This document shows positions 25,799 through 35,260 of a DNA stretch of 64,000 nt, piece by piece. Source of the stretch: Plantibacter sp050587525. GTDB lineage: Bacteria; Actinomycetota; Actinomycetes; Actinomycetales; Microbacteriaceae. The DNA lies in assembly GCF_050587525.1 (NCBI RefSeq), contig NZ_JBOBFT010000011.1:62001-126000 (forward strand), in the 5' to 3' direction. Under the pieces are notes generated by a model, which did no database searches, had not been told where the DNA came from, and saw nothing but the letters and a program-made list of their open reading frames with translations. Every line of letters begins with the position of its first letter. The stretch's first letter is position 1. Both the position numbers and the translations under genes were made by a program.

Positions 25799-27520
25799 GT
25801 GGCGTCGGACCGCCGGGGCCGAGGAGACTCGAACCCCGGCGCTGGAGACACGCGCGCCAGGTACCGCCGCATCCTGCGGTTCGCCGGCTGGAACCTCGCC
25901 GTCACCTGGTGGTACGAGCTGTTCCTGCCGCGCATCGGGCTCGTGAGCATCGCCGAGCGCACCCGCACGAAGCGGATGAAGCGGTTCGCTCAGCGCTTCC
26001 ACGTGCTCGCGGTGGACCTCGGCGGCCTCATGATCAAGGTCGGCCAGTTCATGTCCTCGCGCCTCGACGTCCTCCCGCCGGAGATCACCTCGGAACTCGA
26101 AGGACTGCAGGACGAGGTGCCGCCCGTCCCGTTCGCGGCGATCAAGGCGCTCGCCGAAGCAGAGCTCGGTGTGCCGCTCGACCGCGCGTTCGTGTCGGTC
26201 GACGAGGTGCCCGTGGCCGCAGCATCCCTCGGCCAGGCGCATCGTGCCCGCCTCGGACCGCTCGACGCCGCAGACACCGGTCTGGACGGCGTGGTCATCA
26301 AAGTGCAACGGCCGGGGATCGATGCGATCGTCGACGTCGACCTCGCGGCGCTCCGCAAGGTGGGCGGCTGGTTGAGCCGAGTCCGACTCGTCTCCGACCG
26401 CGTCGACATGCCGGCCCTCGTCGAGGAGTTCGCCCTCACGAGCCTCGAGGAGATCGACTACCTGCACGAAGCGACGAGTTCGGAACGGTTCGCTGCGGAC
26501 TTCGCCGGTGATGATCGTGTGGCCGTTCCCGCGATCGTGTGGGAGCGGACGACGCGCCGTGTCCTCACCCTCGAAGACGTGACCGCGATCAAGATCACCG
26601 ATGCCGATGGTCTGCGGGCGGCAGGCATCGATCCGGCCGAAGTCGCGCCGGTCTTCGCAGCGGTCATGTTCGACCAACTCTTCACGAACGGCTTCTTCCA
26701 CGCCGATCCGCACCCCGGCAACATCTTCGTGACGCCCGTCGCCGCCGATGGCGCGACTCCGGGCGCACGCCCGTGGAAGCTGACGTTCATCGACTTCGGC
26801 ATGATGGGCGAGGTACCGGCGACGACCCGAAGTGGTCTGCGGAAGCTTCTCATCGCTGCTGCGTCGCGTGACGGCAAGGGGCTCGTGGATGCGATCCGAG
26901 ACGTCGGCGTGCTCCTGCCCTCGGCTGAGACGACCGAGCTCGAACGGGCGATGACGCAGCTCTTCGCCCGCTTCGGCGGCATGGGCTTCGCGGAGTTGCG
27001 CGATGTGGATCCGCGGGAATTCCGCGAGTTCGCGGACCAGTTCGGGCACGTCGTCCGGTCGTTGCCGTTCCAATTGCCGGAGAACTTCCTGCTCATCATC
27101 CGTGCAATGTCGCTCACCTCCGGCGTCTGCAGTGCACTGGATCCCCAGTTCAACCTGTGGGACTCGGTCGAGCCGTATGCGTCGCAGCTGTTGAAGGACG
27201 AGCGCGGCAACGTCGTTCAGGACCTCGCGAAGCAGGCGATGGACGTCGCCGGCATCGCCGTGCGGTTGCCGAAGCGTCTCGACACGGTGATCGATCGGCT
27301 CGAGGAGGGCACACTCGCCGTCACGAGTCCTCGCCTGGAGCGTCGGGTCGCCCGTCTCGAGCGAACGGCTCTGCGGCTGGTGTCCGCGATCCTGTTCGGG
27401 TCGCTGCTCATCGCGGGTGCGGTGCTCCGTGCGAACGATGTCGTCTTCGGAACGGTCCTGATGATCGCTTCGGTCCTGCCGCTCCTGCACGCACTCTTCG
27501 CGGGTCGGCGCGAGCGGTAG
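25799..27520 (+). CDS. AarF/UbiB (ABC1)-family atypical kinase
   Basis: A 573-residue ABC1/UbiB protein. The family KxGQ motif is IKVGQFMSSRLDVLP near residue 80, the Ala-rich nucleotide loop with SLGQAHRA is near 142, and the catalytic region has FFHADPHPGNIF and FIDFGMMGEV near 300-340. Two C-terminal TM helices (about 525-570) anchor it. UbiB-type proteins support isoprenoid-quinone metabolism through an atypical ATPase/kinase fold; in this organism that would be menaquinone. GTG 25799 follows the padR stop closely. Confidence 0.9.
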   Translation: MASDRRGRGDSNPGAGDTRARYRRILRFAGWNLAVTWWYELFLPRIGLVSIAERTRTKRMKRFAQRFHVLAVDLGGLMIKVGQFMSSRLDVLPPEITSELEGLQDEVPPVPFAAIKALAEAELGVPLDRAFVSVDEVPVAAASLGQAHRARLGPLDAADTGLDGVVIKVQRPGIDAIVDVDLAALRKVGGWLSRVRLVSDRVDMPALVEEFALTSLEEIDYLHEATSSERFAADFAGDDRVAVPAIVWERTTRRVLTLEDVTAIKITDADGLRAAGIDPAEVAPVFAAVMFDQLFTNGFFHADPHPGNIFVTPVAADGATPGARPWKLTFIDFGMMGEVPATTRSGLRKLLIAAASRDGKGLVDAIRDVGVLLPSAETTELERAMTQLFARFGGMGFAELRDVDPREFREFADQFGHVVRSLPFQLPENFLLIIRAMSLTSGVCSALDPQFNLWDSVEPYASQLLKDERGNVVQDLAKQAMDVAGIAVRLPKRLDTVIDRLEEGTLAVTSPRLERRVARLERTALRLVSAILFGSLLIAGAVLRANDVVFGTVLMIASVLPLLHALFAGRRER

Positions 27521-27628
27521 GCAGGACTGGGTGCGGTCATGGTCGTCGCCAAGAGAGTGTCCTGGAAGATCGCAGGGCTGCGCGATACCCTTGGACGACG
27601 AGCAGAGGGTCGAGCGGAGGTGCGACCC

Positions 27629-27784
27629 ATGGAACGTCGAGTCCCAGACCGGGAAGCCGTGAAGCGGAGTGTCACGCGATCAACCAAAGCGTCTGCGAAG
27701 CTCGAGAGCCGTGCGGTTCCGACCGGCTTCGTGCGTTCGGAACGTGTTGAGCGATATCTCGCTGAGCGCAGCCAACGGTCCTGA
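27629..27784 (+). CDS. putative antitoxin of a Fic pair (VbhA-like)
   Basis: A 51-residue basic protein starting at ATG 27629 with GGAGG (27616-27620) eight bases upstream; an in-frame ATG at 27539 has a weaker RBS. It contains SAKLES, close to the antitoxin motif [S/T]xxxE[G/N] that places a Glu in the Fic active site, and a VERYLAER helix typical of VbhA-like partners. Its TGA overlaps the ATG of fic (TGATG at 27782-27786). The class is inferred from context and this short motif only. Confidence 0.6.
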   Translation: MERRVPDREAVKRSVTRSTKASAKLESRAVPTGFVRSERVERYLAERSQRS

Positions 27785-28407
27785 TGGCTTTCGCGCCGGC
27801 TTATGGTGAGACCCCGTTCCCCGGCGACGAATTGGATGCTCTGCTGATGTCTGCGCGTGAGCTTCTGGACGTGCCTGTTCTCCGAGCTGCGGTCTACGAC
27901 CTTGAGCAAGGAGTTCAGGATCAGGTCGCGGAGCGTCTCTTCGATCTTGTGATCAACGGAGACATCGTTCTCGATGAACTCCTCACGGATCATTTCATGA
28001 GGCGCGTGCATCTGCTCTTGTATGGGGACATCTGGGACTGGGTGGGAACATGTCGGACGCAAGAGCTCAACATCGGTGTCGTGCCGGAGCAGATCGCCGT
28101 CGAACTCCGCGGCTCGCTTGAGAACATCCGCTCCCGCTGGCACAACACAGATGACTGGACGCCGCACGTGCTCGGTATCGCCGTGCATGCGGAGACCGTC
28201 CGTATCCATCCGTTCACTGAGGGGAGCGGACGATCCACGCGCCTGCTCGCTGATCTTGTTTTCGCCGCCGCTCAGAACTCCGGAGCGCCGAGTCTTTTCG
28301 ACTGGCAACTCGATAAGCGGCGTTACATCGAATTGCTCCGCGAGTACGACGTGCATCGCGACCCGCTCGACGTGTCGGCTTTCGTCGGCGAAGCGGCATT
28401 CGGCTAG
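27784..28407 (+). CDS. Fic/DOC-family protein (AMPylation toxin)
   Basis: A 207-residue Fic-domain protein. The active-site loop is HPFTEGSGRSTR (142-153), where the usual GNGR is GSGR; the catalytic His and last Arg are kept. The DIWDWVGTCR segment near residue 82 is the typical flap region. Fic enzymes transfer AMP or another nucleotide moiety to target proteins. Translational coupling to a short upstream ORF suggests a class I toxin-antitoxin pair. Codon use is less GC-rich than its neighbours, hinting at transfer. Confidence 0.88.
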   Translation: MAFAPAYGETPFPGDELDALLMSARELLDVPVLRAAVYDLEQGVQDQVAERLFDLVINGDIVLDELLTDHFMRRVHLLLYGDIWDWVGTCRTQELNIGVVPEQIAVELRGSLENIRSRWHNTDDWTPHVLGIAVHAETVRIHPFTEGSGRSTRLLADLVFAAAQNSGAPSLFDWQLDKRRYIELLREYDVHRDPLDVSAFVGEAAFG

Positions 28408-28608
28408 GGTATTCATCTTCTTCGTGCCGTTGGTCAGGTGGGGTGTCCCGATCCGCACGAGTAGCGGGAGCGCAGCGCGGCCCGACCCAACGATCCTGGG
28501 AGTGGGAGGGCACTGGCTGAGCGCGGCGCAGAGGAGGAGGGTGGAAGCAGGTCGATCGGCCACCGCTCACCGAACCGCTCGCAGCTCTGCCCACGAAGGA
28601 ACCCACAC

Positions 28609-29643
28609 ATGACCCAGCAGCGCGTCCTCGTCACCGGCGGGTCCGGCTTCATCGCCGGCCATTGCATCCTGCAGCTCCTCGATCAGGGCTACCTCGTCCG
28701 GACGACCGTGCGGTCCCTCTCCCGGGAGGACGCGGTGCGCGCCGTGCTCGCCGACGCCGAAATGGTGCACGGCGATGCGCTCAGCTTCGTCGCGGCCGAC
28801 CTCACGGACGACGAAGGCTGGGCGGCGGCGGTCGCGGACTGCGACTTCGTCCTGCACGTGGCCTCTCCTGTGCACATCGGCGCGGTGGAGAACGAGGCCG
28901 ACGTCATCGACCCGGCGCGGGAAGGCACCGTGCGCGTGCTTCGCGCCGCGCGAGATGCCGGTGTGCAGCGCGTCGTGCTCACCTCGGCGTTCCATGCCGT
29001 CGGCTTCGGTCATCCGCATTCCGACCACGTCTTCACGGAGGCCGATTGGTCCCCCCTCGACGGCCCCGGCATGGACGCGTACGGGCGCAGCAAAGTACTC
29101 GCCGAGCGTGCGGCGTGGGCGTTCATTGAGTCGGAGGGAGGATCGACCGAGCTCACCACGATGCTGCCCGTCGCCGTGATGGGACCGGTCATGGGCTCCG
29201 AGATCTCCGGCTCCAACCACATCGTCCAGCGCATCCTCTCCGGCGGGATGCCCGCATACCCAAACATCTGGATCCCGATCGTCGACGTTCGCGATGTCGC
29301 GGCCGCACACATCCTCGCGATGACCTCGCCGGAGGCGGCAGGGGAGCGATTCCTGCTGGCGAGCGGCCCTGTTACGGCGATGCGGGAGATCGGCTCGATC
29401 TTGCGAGCCCACCTCGGCGAGGCGGCGAAACGGGTGCCGACCCGTTCGATGCCGAGTATCGTCATCCGGATCGCGGCGCGGTTCAACCCAGAGTTCCGTG
29501 GCATCGTGCCAGACCTGGACTACCGCAAGCGGATCTCGGCCGACAAGGCGCGACGGGTGCTCGGCTGGCGGCCTCGACCGGCCGCTGAAGCGGTCGCCGC
29601 CGCCGGCGAGAGCTTCGTCCGGAAGGGCCTCATCGCGGAGTGA
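28609..29643 (+). CDS. NAD-dependent epimerase/dehydratase (dihydroflavonol-reductase-like SDR)
   Basis: A 344-residue extended SDR. The N-terminal Rossmann motif is TGGSGFIAGH (residues 9-18), followed by DFVLHVASPVH, the TSAFHAV strand and the catalytic YGRSK. The C-terminal part (IWIPIVDVRDVAAAHILAM) fits dihydroflavonol-4-reductase-like or aldehyde-reducing SDRs. The substrate is unknown. The start follows a weak GAAGGAA. The 200 bp before it (28408-28608) hold no recognisable gene. Confidence 0.88.
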   Translation: MTQQRVLVTGGSGFIAGHCILQLLDQGYLVRTTVRSLSREDAVRAVLADAEMVHGDALSFVAADLTDDEGWAAAVADCDFVLHVASPVHIGAVENEADVIDPAREGTVRVLRAARDAGVQRVVLTSAFHAVGFGHPHSDHVFTEADWSPLDGPGMDAYGRSKVLAERAAWAFIESEGGSTELTTMLPVAVMGPVMGSEISGSNHIVQRILSGGMPAYPNIWIPIVDVRDVAAAHILAMTSPEAAGERFLLASGPVTAMREIGSILRAHLGEAAKRVPTRSMPSIVIRIAARFNPEFRGIVPDLDYRKRISADKARRVLGWRPRPAAEAVAAAGESFVRKGLIAE

Positions 29644-29664
29644 CGATGCGGGCGCGCTGGTACG

Positions 29665-29684
29665 GGCGCTCTGGTGCGAGCGCC
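29665..29684. terminator. short hairpin between convergent genes
   Basis: GGCGCTC (29665-29671), loop TGGTGC, GAGCGCC (29678-29684). It sits between the SDR stop and the convergent TetR stop. Confidence 0.5.
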
Positions 29685-29686
29685 GT

Positions 29687-30316
29687 CTACCCGTGTTCGC
29701 GCAGCCGCACCGCCCGCCGGATCACCTGATCCTCGACGTCCGCCGGCCAGGGGAAGAGCGGTGACGTGCGCTTGAGCTCCGCGTAGCCGTGGAGCGAGAT
29801 CCAGAGGAGAGCCGCGTCATCGGCGGGGGAGTCGCTGTCGATGACTCCCGCGTCCACGCAGCGCTGGATGACGCCGATGATGACGCGCATCGGCGCCTGT
29901 CCGAGGTCGCTCAGATCCGGCGGGACGGTTGCGTTGCGCTGCGCATCGGCCGCATTCCAGACCCCGCCGAACATCAAGCGGTAGCGCTGCGGTCGTTCCC
30001 GGGCGAACCGCAGATAGGCGTCGCTCACTGCGCGGAGCTGCGCCGCCGGTTCGAGGTCCGCGCCCACGCTGAGGATCTCGCGGAGCTCCTCGAAGGCCTC
30101 CTCGACGATCGCCTGCATGATCTCGTCGCGACTCGTGAAGTGCGTGTAGATGGACGGTGCCGTGATGCCGACCGTGCGCGCGACCGAGCGCAGCGTGACC
30201 GATTCCGCTGAGCCGTTCTCGAGCAACTGTCGCGCAGCAGCGATGATCTCGCCGCGGAGCCGTGCGCCCTGTCCTCGCGGATTGCGTGTGCGTTCGATCG
30301 TTTCGTCAGTCGCCAT
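29687..30316 (-). CDS. TetR-family regulator
   Basis: A 209-residue TetR regulator. The N-terminal HTH (ARTVGITAPSIYTHFTSRDE, about residues 47-66) is followed by a helical ligand domain of the WHG/TetR_C type (LRFARERPQRYRLMFGGVWN). It diverges from the oxidoreductase at 30428 and probably represses it. TAAAGT (30328-30323 on the minus strand) lies six bases before the ATG, so the message is leaderless. Confidence 0.9.
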   Translation of the reverse strand: MATDETIERTRNPRGQGARLRGEIIAAARQLLENGSAESVTLRSVARTVGITAPSIYTHFTSRDEIMQAIVEEAFEELREILSVGADLEPAAQLRAVSDAYLRFARERPQRYRLMFGGVWNAADAQRNATVPPDLSDLGQAPMRVIIGVIQRCVDAGVIDSDSPADDAALLWISLHGYAELKRTSPLFPWPADVEDQVIRRAVRLREHG

Positions 30317-30351
30317 ACCGACACTTTACACGTGTTTGGTCAACGCGTATG

Positions 30352-30379
30352 GTTACGCCTGTAAGGTAACGAACGTAAG
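30352..30379. promoter_or_regulatory. candidate TetR operator
   Basis: GTTACGCCTGTAAGGTAAC (30352-30370) has GTTAC/GTAAC arms, and the motif GTAAGG recurs at 30361-30366 and 30375-30380. It lies between the divergent TetR and oxidoreductase genes. Confidence 0.5.
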
Positions 30380-30427
30380 GCAAGAGCGCGTGGCGATCGA
30401 ATCGTCGCGCAGATGAGAGGAACCCTC

Positions 30428-31471
30428 GTGAACACCGGAGTGAACGCCACCAGTGAACGAACCGAGATCGTGCTGCCGGGACGCGTCGAACCCGACGGAT
30501 TGCTCGTGCGGACCGTGCCGACCGAGCTACCGGCCGCCGGCCACGTCCGGCTGGAGATGGAGGCGACCGGCGTCTCCTTCGCCGAACAGCAAATGAGGCG
30601 CGGCAAGTACTACGACCAGCCGCCGTTCCCCTTCGTTCCGGGCTACGACCTGGTCGGGATGGTCCGAGCCACAGGGGCCGGGGTCGACGCCGCGCTCGTC
30701 GGCCGTCGATTCGCGGCCGTCACGAAGACGGGCGCGTGGTCGAGCCAGGTCGAGGTCGACGCGGGTGATCTGCTCGCCGTGCCGAACGGCATCGATCCCG
30801 TCGACGTCGAGACGCTCACGGTCAACGGCATCACCGCGTGGCAGATGCTCCACGACATCGCTCGCGTCCCCGTCGGCGGAACGATCGTGGTGCTCGGCGC
30901 CAACGGAGGCGTCGGGTCGACGCTCGTGCAGCTCGCGAAGCACGCCGGCATCCGCGTGATCGGCACCGCTTCGACCCGCCACCACGAGTACGTCCGCGAA
31001 CTGGGCGCCGAACCCGTCGACTCGCGCGATCCCGAGCTGTACAAGACCATCCGCGCGCTGGTGCCGGGGGGAGTCGACGCCGTCTTCGATCACGTCGGCG
31101 GCGAAGCGCTCCGGTCATCGTGGGCGCTCGTCCGTCCCGGCGGGATCCTCGTGTCCTACGGGAGCGCGTCCACGATGAAGGACGAGGGCAACTCGCAGCT
31201 CCCGATGTACCGGCTCTTCGCGCGACTGCTGCTCTGGAACCTCGCACCCAACGGCAAGCGCGCGCACTTCTACAACTTCTGGGCCGGCCGTCGCCGCCCG
31301 GCGAGCTTCCGCGCGGCCAAGGGGAGAGCGTTCGATCGAATCGTCGCGCTCCTCGGCAGCGGCCATCTCGTTCCCCAGATCGCCGCGCGCTTCCGTATTG
31401 CGGAGGCGACCGAGGCGATGCGTCTGGCCGAGTCCGGGACCGTCACCGGCAAGGTCGTCCTGCTGCCCTGA
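30428..31471 (+). CDS. MDR-superfamily quinone oxidoreductase-like enzyme
   Basis: A 347-residue zinc-independent medium-chain dehydrogenase. The catalytic N-terminal domain has VSFAEQQMRRGKYY and PFVPGYDLVGMV. The NADPH-binding domain has VVLGANGGVGSTLVQLAKHA and later FDHVGGEALRSSW. Related enzymes reduce quinones or alkenals. GTG 30428 is preferred over ATG 30413 because GAGAGG ends seven bases before it. It probably belongs to the regulon of the divergent TetR. Confidence 0.88.
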   Translation: MNTGVNATSERTEIVLPGRVEPDGLLVRTVPTELPAAGHVRLEMEATGVSFAEQQMRRGKYYDQPPFPFVPGYDLVGMVRATGAGVDAALVGRRFAAVTKTGAWSSQVEVDAGDLLAVPNGIDPVDVETLTVNGITAWQMLHDIARVPVGGTIVVLGANGGVGSTLVQLAKHAGIRVIGTASTRHHEYVRELGAEPVDSRDPELYKTIRALVPGGVDAVFDHVGGEALRSSWALVRPGGILVSYGSASTMKDEGNSQLPMYRLFARLLLWNLAPNGKRAHFYNFWAGRRRPASFRAAKGRAFDRIVALLGSGHLVPQIAARFRIAEATEAMRLAESGTVTGKVVLLP

Positions 31472-31572
31472 ACGAGCAGCACGACCGCAGCAGCAAACCC
31501 GCCACCCCACCGAACCCACTGAACCACCGATCCCACCGATCCCACCCACTCCAGCCAGGAAAGGCACGAACC

Positions 31573-31950
31573 ATGACGCAGAATCAGCTGCACACGTCCT
31601 CCGCAACGACCGATGCCGTCGCGCGGACTCGTCCGTCGCGACCCCCGCTCTACCTGTTCATCGCGGCGTGGGCCGTGCTCGTGATGGTCGCCAGCCAATT
31701 CTCGATGATCGCCCTCGTTCCGGTCCTCGTCGTCCTGATCGGCAGCTTCACCGATCCACGCGCACGGATCCTGCGCTGGTGGACGAGTGCGCTCGCCGTG
31801 GCGTACGCGATCCCGCTCGCGATCCTCAACGTCCGCCCGGACCCCGCCGCGAGCCTCTCGAAGGACATGCATCCCGTGTGGTTCGTCCTCATCTTGCTCG
31901 CGGCGGTGGCCCTGCTGGTGAGGATGTACATCCGTCCCGCCAAACGGTAG
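31573..31950 (+). CDS. small membrane protein
   Basis: A 125-residue protein with a polar 25-residue N-terminus and three to four TM helices (PLYLFIAAWAVLVMVASQ, MIALVPVLVVLIGSF, SALAVAYAIPLAIL, WFVLILLAAVALLVRM). No family was recognised. It lies 101 bp after the oxidoreductase and has AGGAAAGG before the ATG, so it may be in the same operon. Confidence 0.8.
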   Translation: MTQNQLHTSSATTDAVARTRPSRPPLYLFIAAWAVLVMVASQFSMIALVPVLVVLIGSFTDPRARILRWWTSALAVAYAIPLAILNVRPDPAASLSKDMHPVWFVLILLAAVALLVRMYIRPAKR

Positions 31951-31984
31951 GTCCAGACCCCGTCAGACGATCCGGAAGTGCCCG

Positions 31985-33832
31985 TCAGTCGCGGGTCCGC
32001 GCCTCGTAGGCCGCCGGAGCGGTCTGGAACGCGCGGATCCGGGACAGCTCGAACTTCGGGTTCCGGTCGAAGTCGAACAGGCCGTTCTGCTCCTGGAACG
32101 TGTCGGTGAGCTGCGTGTAGCAGTAGCCGAACATGTTCCGGTCGTCCCGGAGGACCGCGACGAGACCGGCGAACCGGGCGTGGAACTCCTCGATGCCTCC
32201 AACGCGTTGGCCGTACCCCCACGAATCGCTGCCGTCGTCCTGCTGGGCGAGTTCAGCGTTCCACCAGATGCCGCCGAACTCGGAGACGAAGAACGGTTGG
32301 CCGCCGTAGGGGATCGAGATGTCCCGCTGGTACTCCCTGTTGGTGAACGGTTCCCCGTCGACGAGGCCGCCCTGCTCCTCGGCGAACGCGTCCGGATCCT
32401 GCTCATAGGAGTGGACGTCCCACACGTCCACTTCACGGACACGGTGCGAGTACCCGGAGGCATCGATCACGGGCCGGCTCGGGTCGGCGAGCTTCGTGGC
32501 CAGGAACATGCCGCGCGTCACGTCGTCGAGCACCGTGATGCGGTCGTGCAACGCCTGGTGGGTCTCGTTGAGCGGGCACCAGCCGATGATCGCCGGGTGG
32601 TTCACATCGCGTTCCAGGGCTTCGAGCCACTGCGTGATGAACGACGCGGTCTGGCCCTGGTTGTGGCCGACCGTTCCGGCCCCGGAGACGCCCCAGTCGC
32701 CGAACTCGCCCCACACGAGGTACCCGAGGCGGTCCGCGTGGTAGAGGTAGCGCTCCTCGAACACCTTCTGATGCAGCCGGGCTCCGTTGAATCCGGCTTC
32801 GAGGCCGAGTTCGATGTCGCGGACGAGCGCCGCGTCGTCGGGTGCCGTCATGAGCGACTCCGGCCAGTACCCCTGGTCGAGCACGAGGCGCTGGAAGACG
32901 TGCTCGCCGTTGATCAGGACGGCGGTCCCGTCGATCGCGATGCCGCGGAGACCGGTGTAGCTGGAGACGCGGTCGGTCACGGTTCCGGCGCCGTCACGCA
33001 CCTCGATCTCGAGGGTGTAGAGGAAGGGGTCCTCAGGACTCCAGAGGCGGACGTCGGCGGCGTCGAGCTGCAGTCGTGTGCTGCCCGCGAGTGCGGTGCC
33101 GAGTCCTGCCTCGCCGGTCGCGACGAGCTCGCCGTCCGCGAAGAGCCGCACGGTCGCCGCGGCGCCTCGTGCATTCCGGCTCGGGACGAGTTCGCAGCCG
33201 AACGATGTCGAGTCGACGTCGGGGGTGATCCGGAAGCGGCGGAGGTGCAACGGGTCGACCGCCTCCACCCACACCGTCTGCCAGATGCCCGTCGTCCGCG
33301 TGTAGTAGCAGTCTGTGTTGCCGTACCAGGTGGCCTGCTTACCGCCGGCCTTCGCTTCATGGCGCGAGTCCCGGGCGCGGACGACGATGGTGATCTCCCG
33401 ACCCGGCTCGACGTCGCCCAGCTGCACCTGGAACGGGGTGAAGCCGCCGCGATGGCGAACTCCCTCGACGCCGTCGATCCACACCGTCGTGTCGTGGTCG
33501 ACCGCACCGAAGTGCAGGATCCCGCGCTTACCCACCCAGTCCGCTGGAACGGTGAAGCTCGTCCGGTACCAGACGGCCTCCATGAAGTCGGTGTGCTCGA
33601 TGCCGGAAGCCGCGGATTCCGGGGCGAAGGGCACGATGATGCGGTCGGTGAGCGGTCGGTCGAGGAGGCCGCGTTCGAGGCCGCTGTCACCGGCGTCGAT
33701 CTCGAACTCCCACGTGCCGTTGAGGTTGATCCAGCTCTCGCGCACGAGTTGCGGTCGCGGGTACTCCGGCCGTGGCTGCGGAGCGTCGTCCGCGCGGCCG
33801 TTGGCGAGTGCGCTGGGGAAGGTGATCGTCAT
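31985..33832 (-). CDS. glycoside hydrolase family 2 (beta-glycosidase)
   Basis: A 615-residue cytoplasmic GH2 enzyme without signal peptide. The sugar-binding jelly-roll domain (about 30-195) and Ig-like domain (about 200-295) precede the TIM barrel. The acid/base is E423 in GWCPLNETH and the nucleophile E518 in FVSEFGGIWW. It may be a beta-galactosidase, -glucuronidase or -mannosidase; the sequence does not decide. It is the last gene of the operon SBP-permeases-hydrolase (4 bp after the SBP start region's neighbour), so it likely cleaves the imported oligosaccharide. Confidence 0.9.
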   Translation of the reverse strand: MTITFPSALANGRADDAPQPRPEYPRPQLVRESWINLNGTWEFEIDAGDSGLERGLLDRPLTDRIIVPFAPESAASGIEHTDFMEAVWYRTSFTVPADWVGKRGILHFGAVDHDTTVWIDGVEGVRHRGGFTPFQVQLGDVEPGREITIVVRARDSRHEAKAGGKQATWYGNTDCYYTRTTGIWQTVWVEAVDPLHLRRFRITPDVDSTSFGCELVPSRNARGAAATVRLFADGELVATGEAGLGTALAGSTRLQLDAADVRLWSPEDPFLYTLEIEVRDGAGTVTDRVSSYTGLRGIAIDGTAVLINGEHVFQRLVLDQGYWPESLMTAPDDAALVRDIELGLEAGFNGARLHQKVFEERYLYHADRLGYLVWGEFGDWGVSGAGTVGHNQGQTASFITQWLEALERDVNHPAIIGWCPLNETHQALHDRITVLDDVTRGMFLATKLADPSRPVIDASGYSHRVREVDVWDVHSYEQDPDAFAEEQGGLVDGEPFTNREYQRDISIPYGGQPFFVSEFGGIWWNAELAQQDDGSDSWGYGQRVGGIEEFHARFAGLVAVLRDDRNMFGYCYTQLTDTFQEQNGLFDFDRNPKFELSRIRAFQTAPAAYEARTRD

Positions 33833-33835
33833 GTG

Positions 33836-35170
33836 TTACTTGGCTCCCTGTACTGCCTGGGTGAGTTCGGCGACGAACGCTTTCGCCGCCTCCTTCGGGG
33901 TGGTCTTCCCGAACTGGACGTCCTGGTTGTATCGGCCGAGGATCTTCTCGCTGTCACCACCGCCGACCGGGGTGATGGCTGGTGCCGGTCCGGACTGCTC
34001 GCGGGCGGCCTCGACGATCCCGGACACGATGCGGTCCGTCGGCGTGAAGTCCGGCTCGATGACCTTCTGGAAGTCGGGGTTCGCCGGCATACCGCGCTCG
34101 GTGCTGAAGAGTTTGGCGACGCCCGTGTCAGTCGTGAGGAAGTTGACGAGCACTGCCGCTTCGGCCGGGTGCTGGGACTTCGACGAGACCGACCAGTACA
34201 TCGACGGCTTGAGGTATTGGTATCCCTTCGATGCGTCCTTCGCGGCCGGGATCGGCAGGAGGTCGAGTTTCGCGTCGGGGGCGGCCGCCTGGAACGCGGT
34301 GAGCACGGCGCTCGGCTGGAAGGTCATCGCGGTCTTGCCCGTCACGACGTCCATCTGGTCGATCGCGACGCCCGTGCCCTCGGCGAGCTGTGATGCGCTC
34401 GGCGCCGCTTCGCTCTCGATCTGGTCGAGCGCGTACTGCCAGTAGCTCGCGACGACGGACTCCTTGAGGATCACGTTGCCGTCCTTGTCGTACACGTCGT
34501 TGCCGTGCTGCCTGGCCCACAGCGTCAGGGTCGGCATGTCTCCGCCGAAGGGGGAGATGCCGTGCGCGGCCCCGCCGGAGGCCTTCGTGACTTGGAGGGC
34601 GACGTCGTTCAAGTCGCCCCACGTCCACGTGGTCGGGTCGGGGAGCGTGATGCCGTACTGGTCGAGCAGGGTGCGGTTGACGATCACGCCGACGGTGCCG
34701 ACGCCGATCGGGACCCCGTAGAGCTTGTCCTTGACGCGGCCCTGGTCGAGCACGGCGTCGCCGAGCGCGGAGGTGTCGAGGAACTTCTTCAGCTCGCCGA
34801 GGTCTGCGAGTGCACCGCGCTCCGCGTAGGAGGCGAGGTAGAGCTGGTCGAACTGCATGACGTCGGGCGCCTTGCCGCCGGCGACCGTGGTCGCGAGTTT
34901 GTCCCAGTAGCCGCCCCACTCGGTCGACTGGCCCTTCACCGTGATGTTCGGGTACTGCTTCTCGAAGAGGTCAATGGCTGCACGGGTGCGCTCGTCGCGA
35001 GCGGTGGCTCCCCACCAGTTGAAGGTGATCGTGACGTCCTCGTCACTGAGGGCGGCCGTGTCGCCGCCCGACTTCACGGCGCAGCCACTGAGTGCGAGGG
35101 CGCTGATCGCGGTCGCTGCGGCCACTGCCAGGATGCGCGAGCGGGCACGGGATCCGGTTCTGAATTGCAT
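33836..35170 (-). CDS. sugar ABC transporter substrate-binding lipoprotein
   Basis: A 444-residue family-1 solute-binding lipoprotein with lipobox LALSGC (Cys near residue 29). The mature protein shows ITFNWWGATARDERT, DVMQFDQLYLASYAERG and MYWSVSSKSQHPAEAAVLVN, the usual sugar-binding pattern. It should deliver an oligosaccharide to the two MalF/MalG-type permeases. No cognate ATPase is in the operon, so a shared MsiK-like ATPase encoded elsewhere probably drives it. Confidence 0.92.
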   Translation of the reverse strand: MQFRTGSRARSRILAVAAATAISALALSGCAVKSGGDTAALSDEDVTITFNWWGATARDERTRAAIDLFEKQYPNITVKGQSTEWGGYWDKLATTVAGGKAPDVMQFDQLYLASYAERGALADLGELKKFLDTSALGDAVLDQGRVKDKLYGVPIGVGTVGVIVNRTLLDQYGITLPDPTTWTWGDLNDVALQVTKASGGAAHGISPFGGDMPTLTLWARQHGNDVYDKDGNVILKESVVASYWQYALDQIESEAAPSASQLAEGTGVAIDQMDVVTGKTAMTFQPSAVLTAFQAAAPDAKLDLLPIPAAKDASKGYQYLKPSMYWSVSSKSQHPAEAAVLVNFLTTDTGVAKLFSTERGMPANPDFQKVIEPDFTPTDRIVSGIVEAAREQSGPAPAITPVGGGDSEKILGRYNQDVQFGKTTPKEAAKAFVAELTQAVQGAK

Positions 35171-35260
35171 GATGCTCCTTCGGAGGGAATGAATCGGAGG
35201 GAATGGGTGGGATGGAGTGCTGGACGGCAGTGCAGAGGACCACGCCGGTCGTCGACACGC

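Noticed and set aside
28408..28608. Gap between fic and the epimerase as a possible RNA gene
   Set aside because: No tRNA-like cloverleaf, long hairpin or coding frame was seen; only weak purine-rich stretches.
32180..34393. 737-codon plus-strand frame
   Set aside because: It is the shadow of the GH2 and binding-protein genes, whose catalytic and lipobox motifs are clear on the minus strand.
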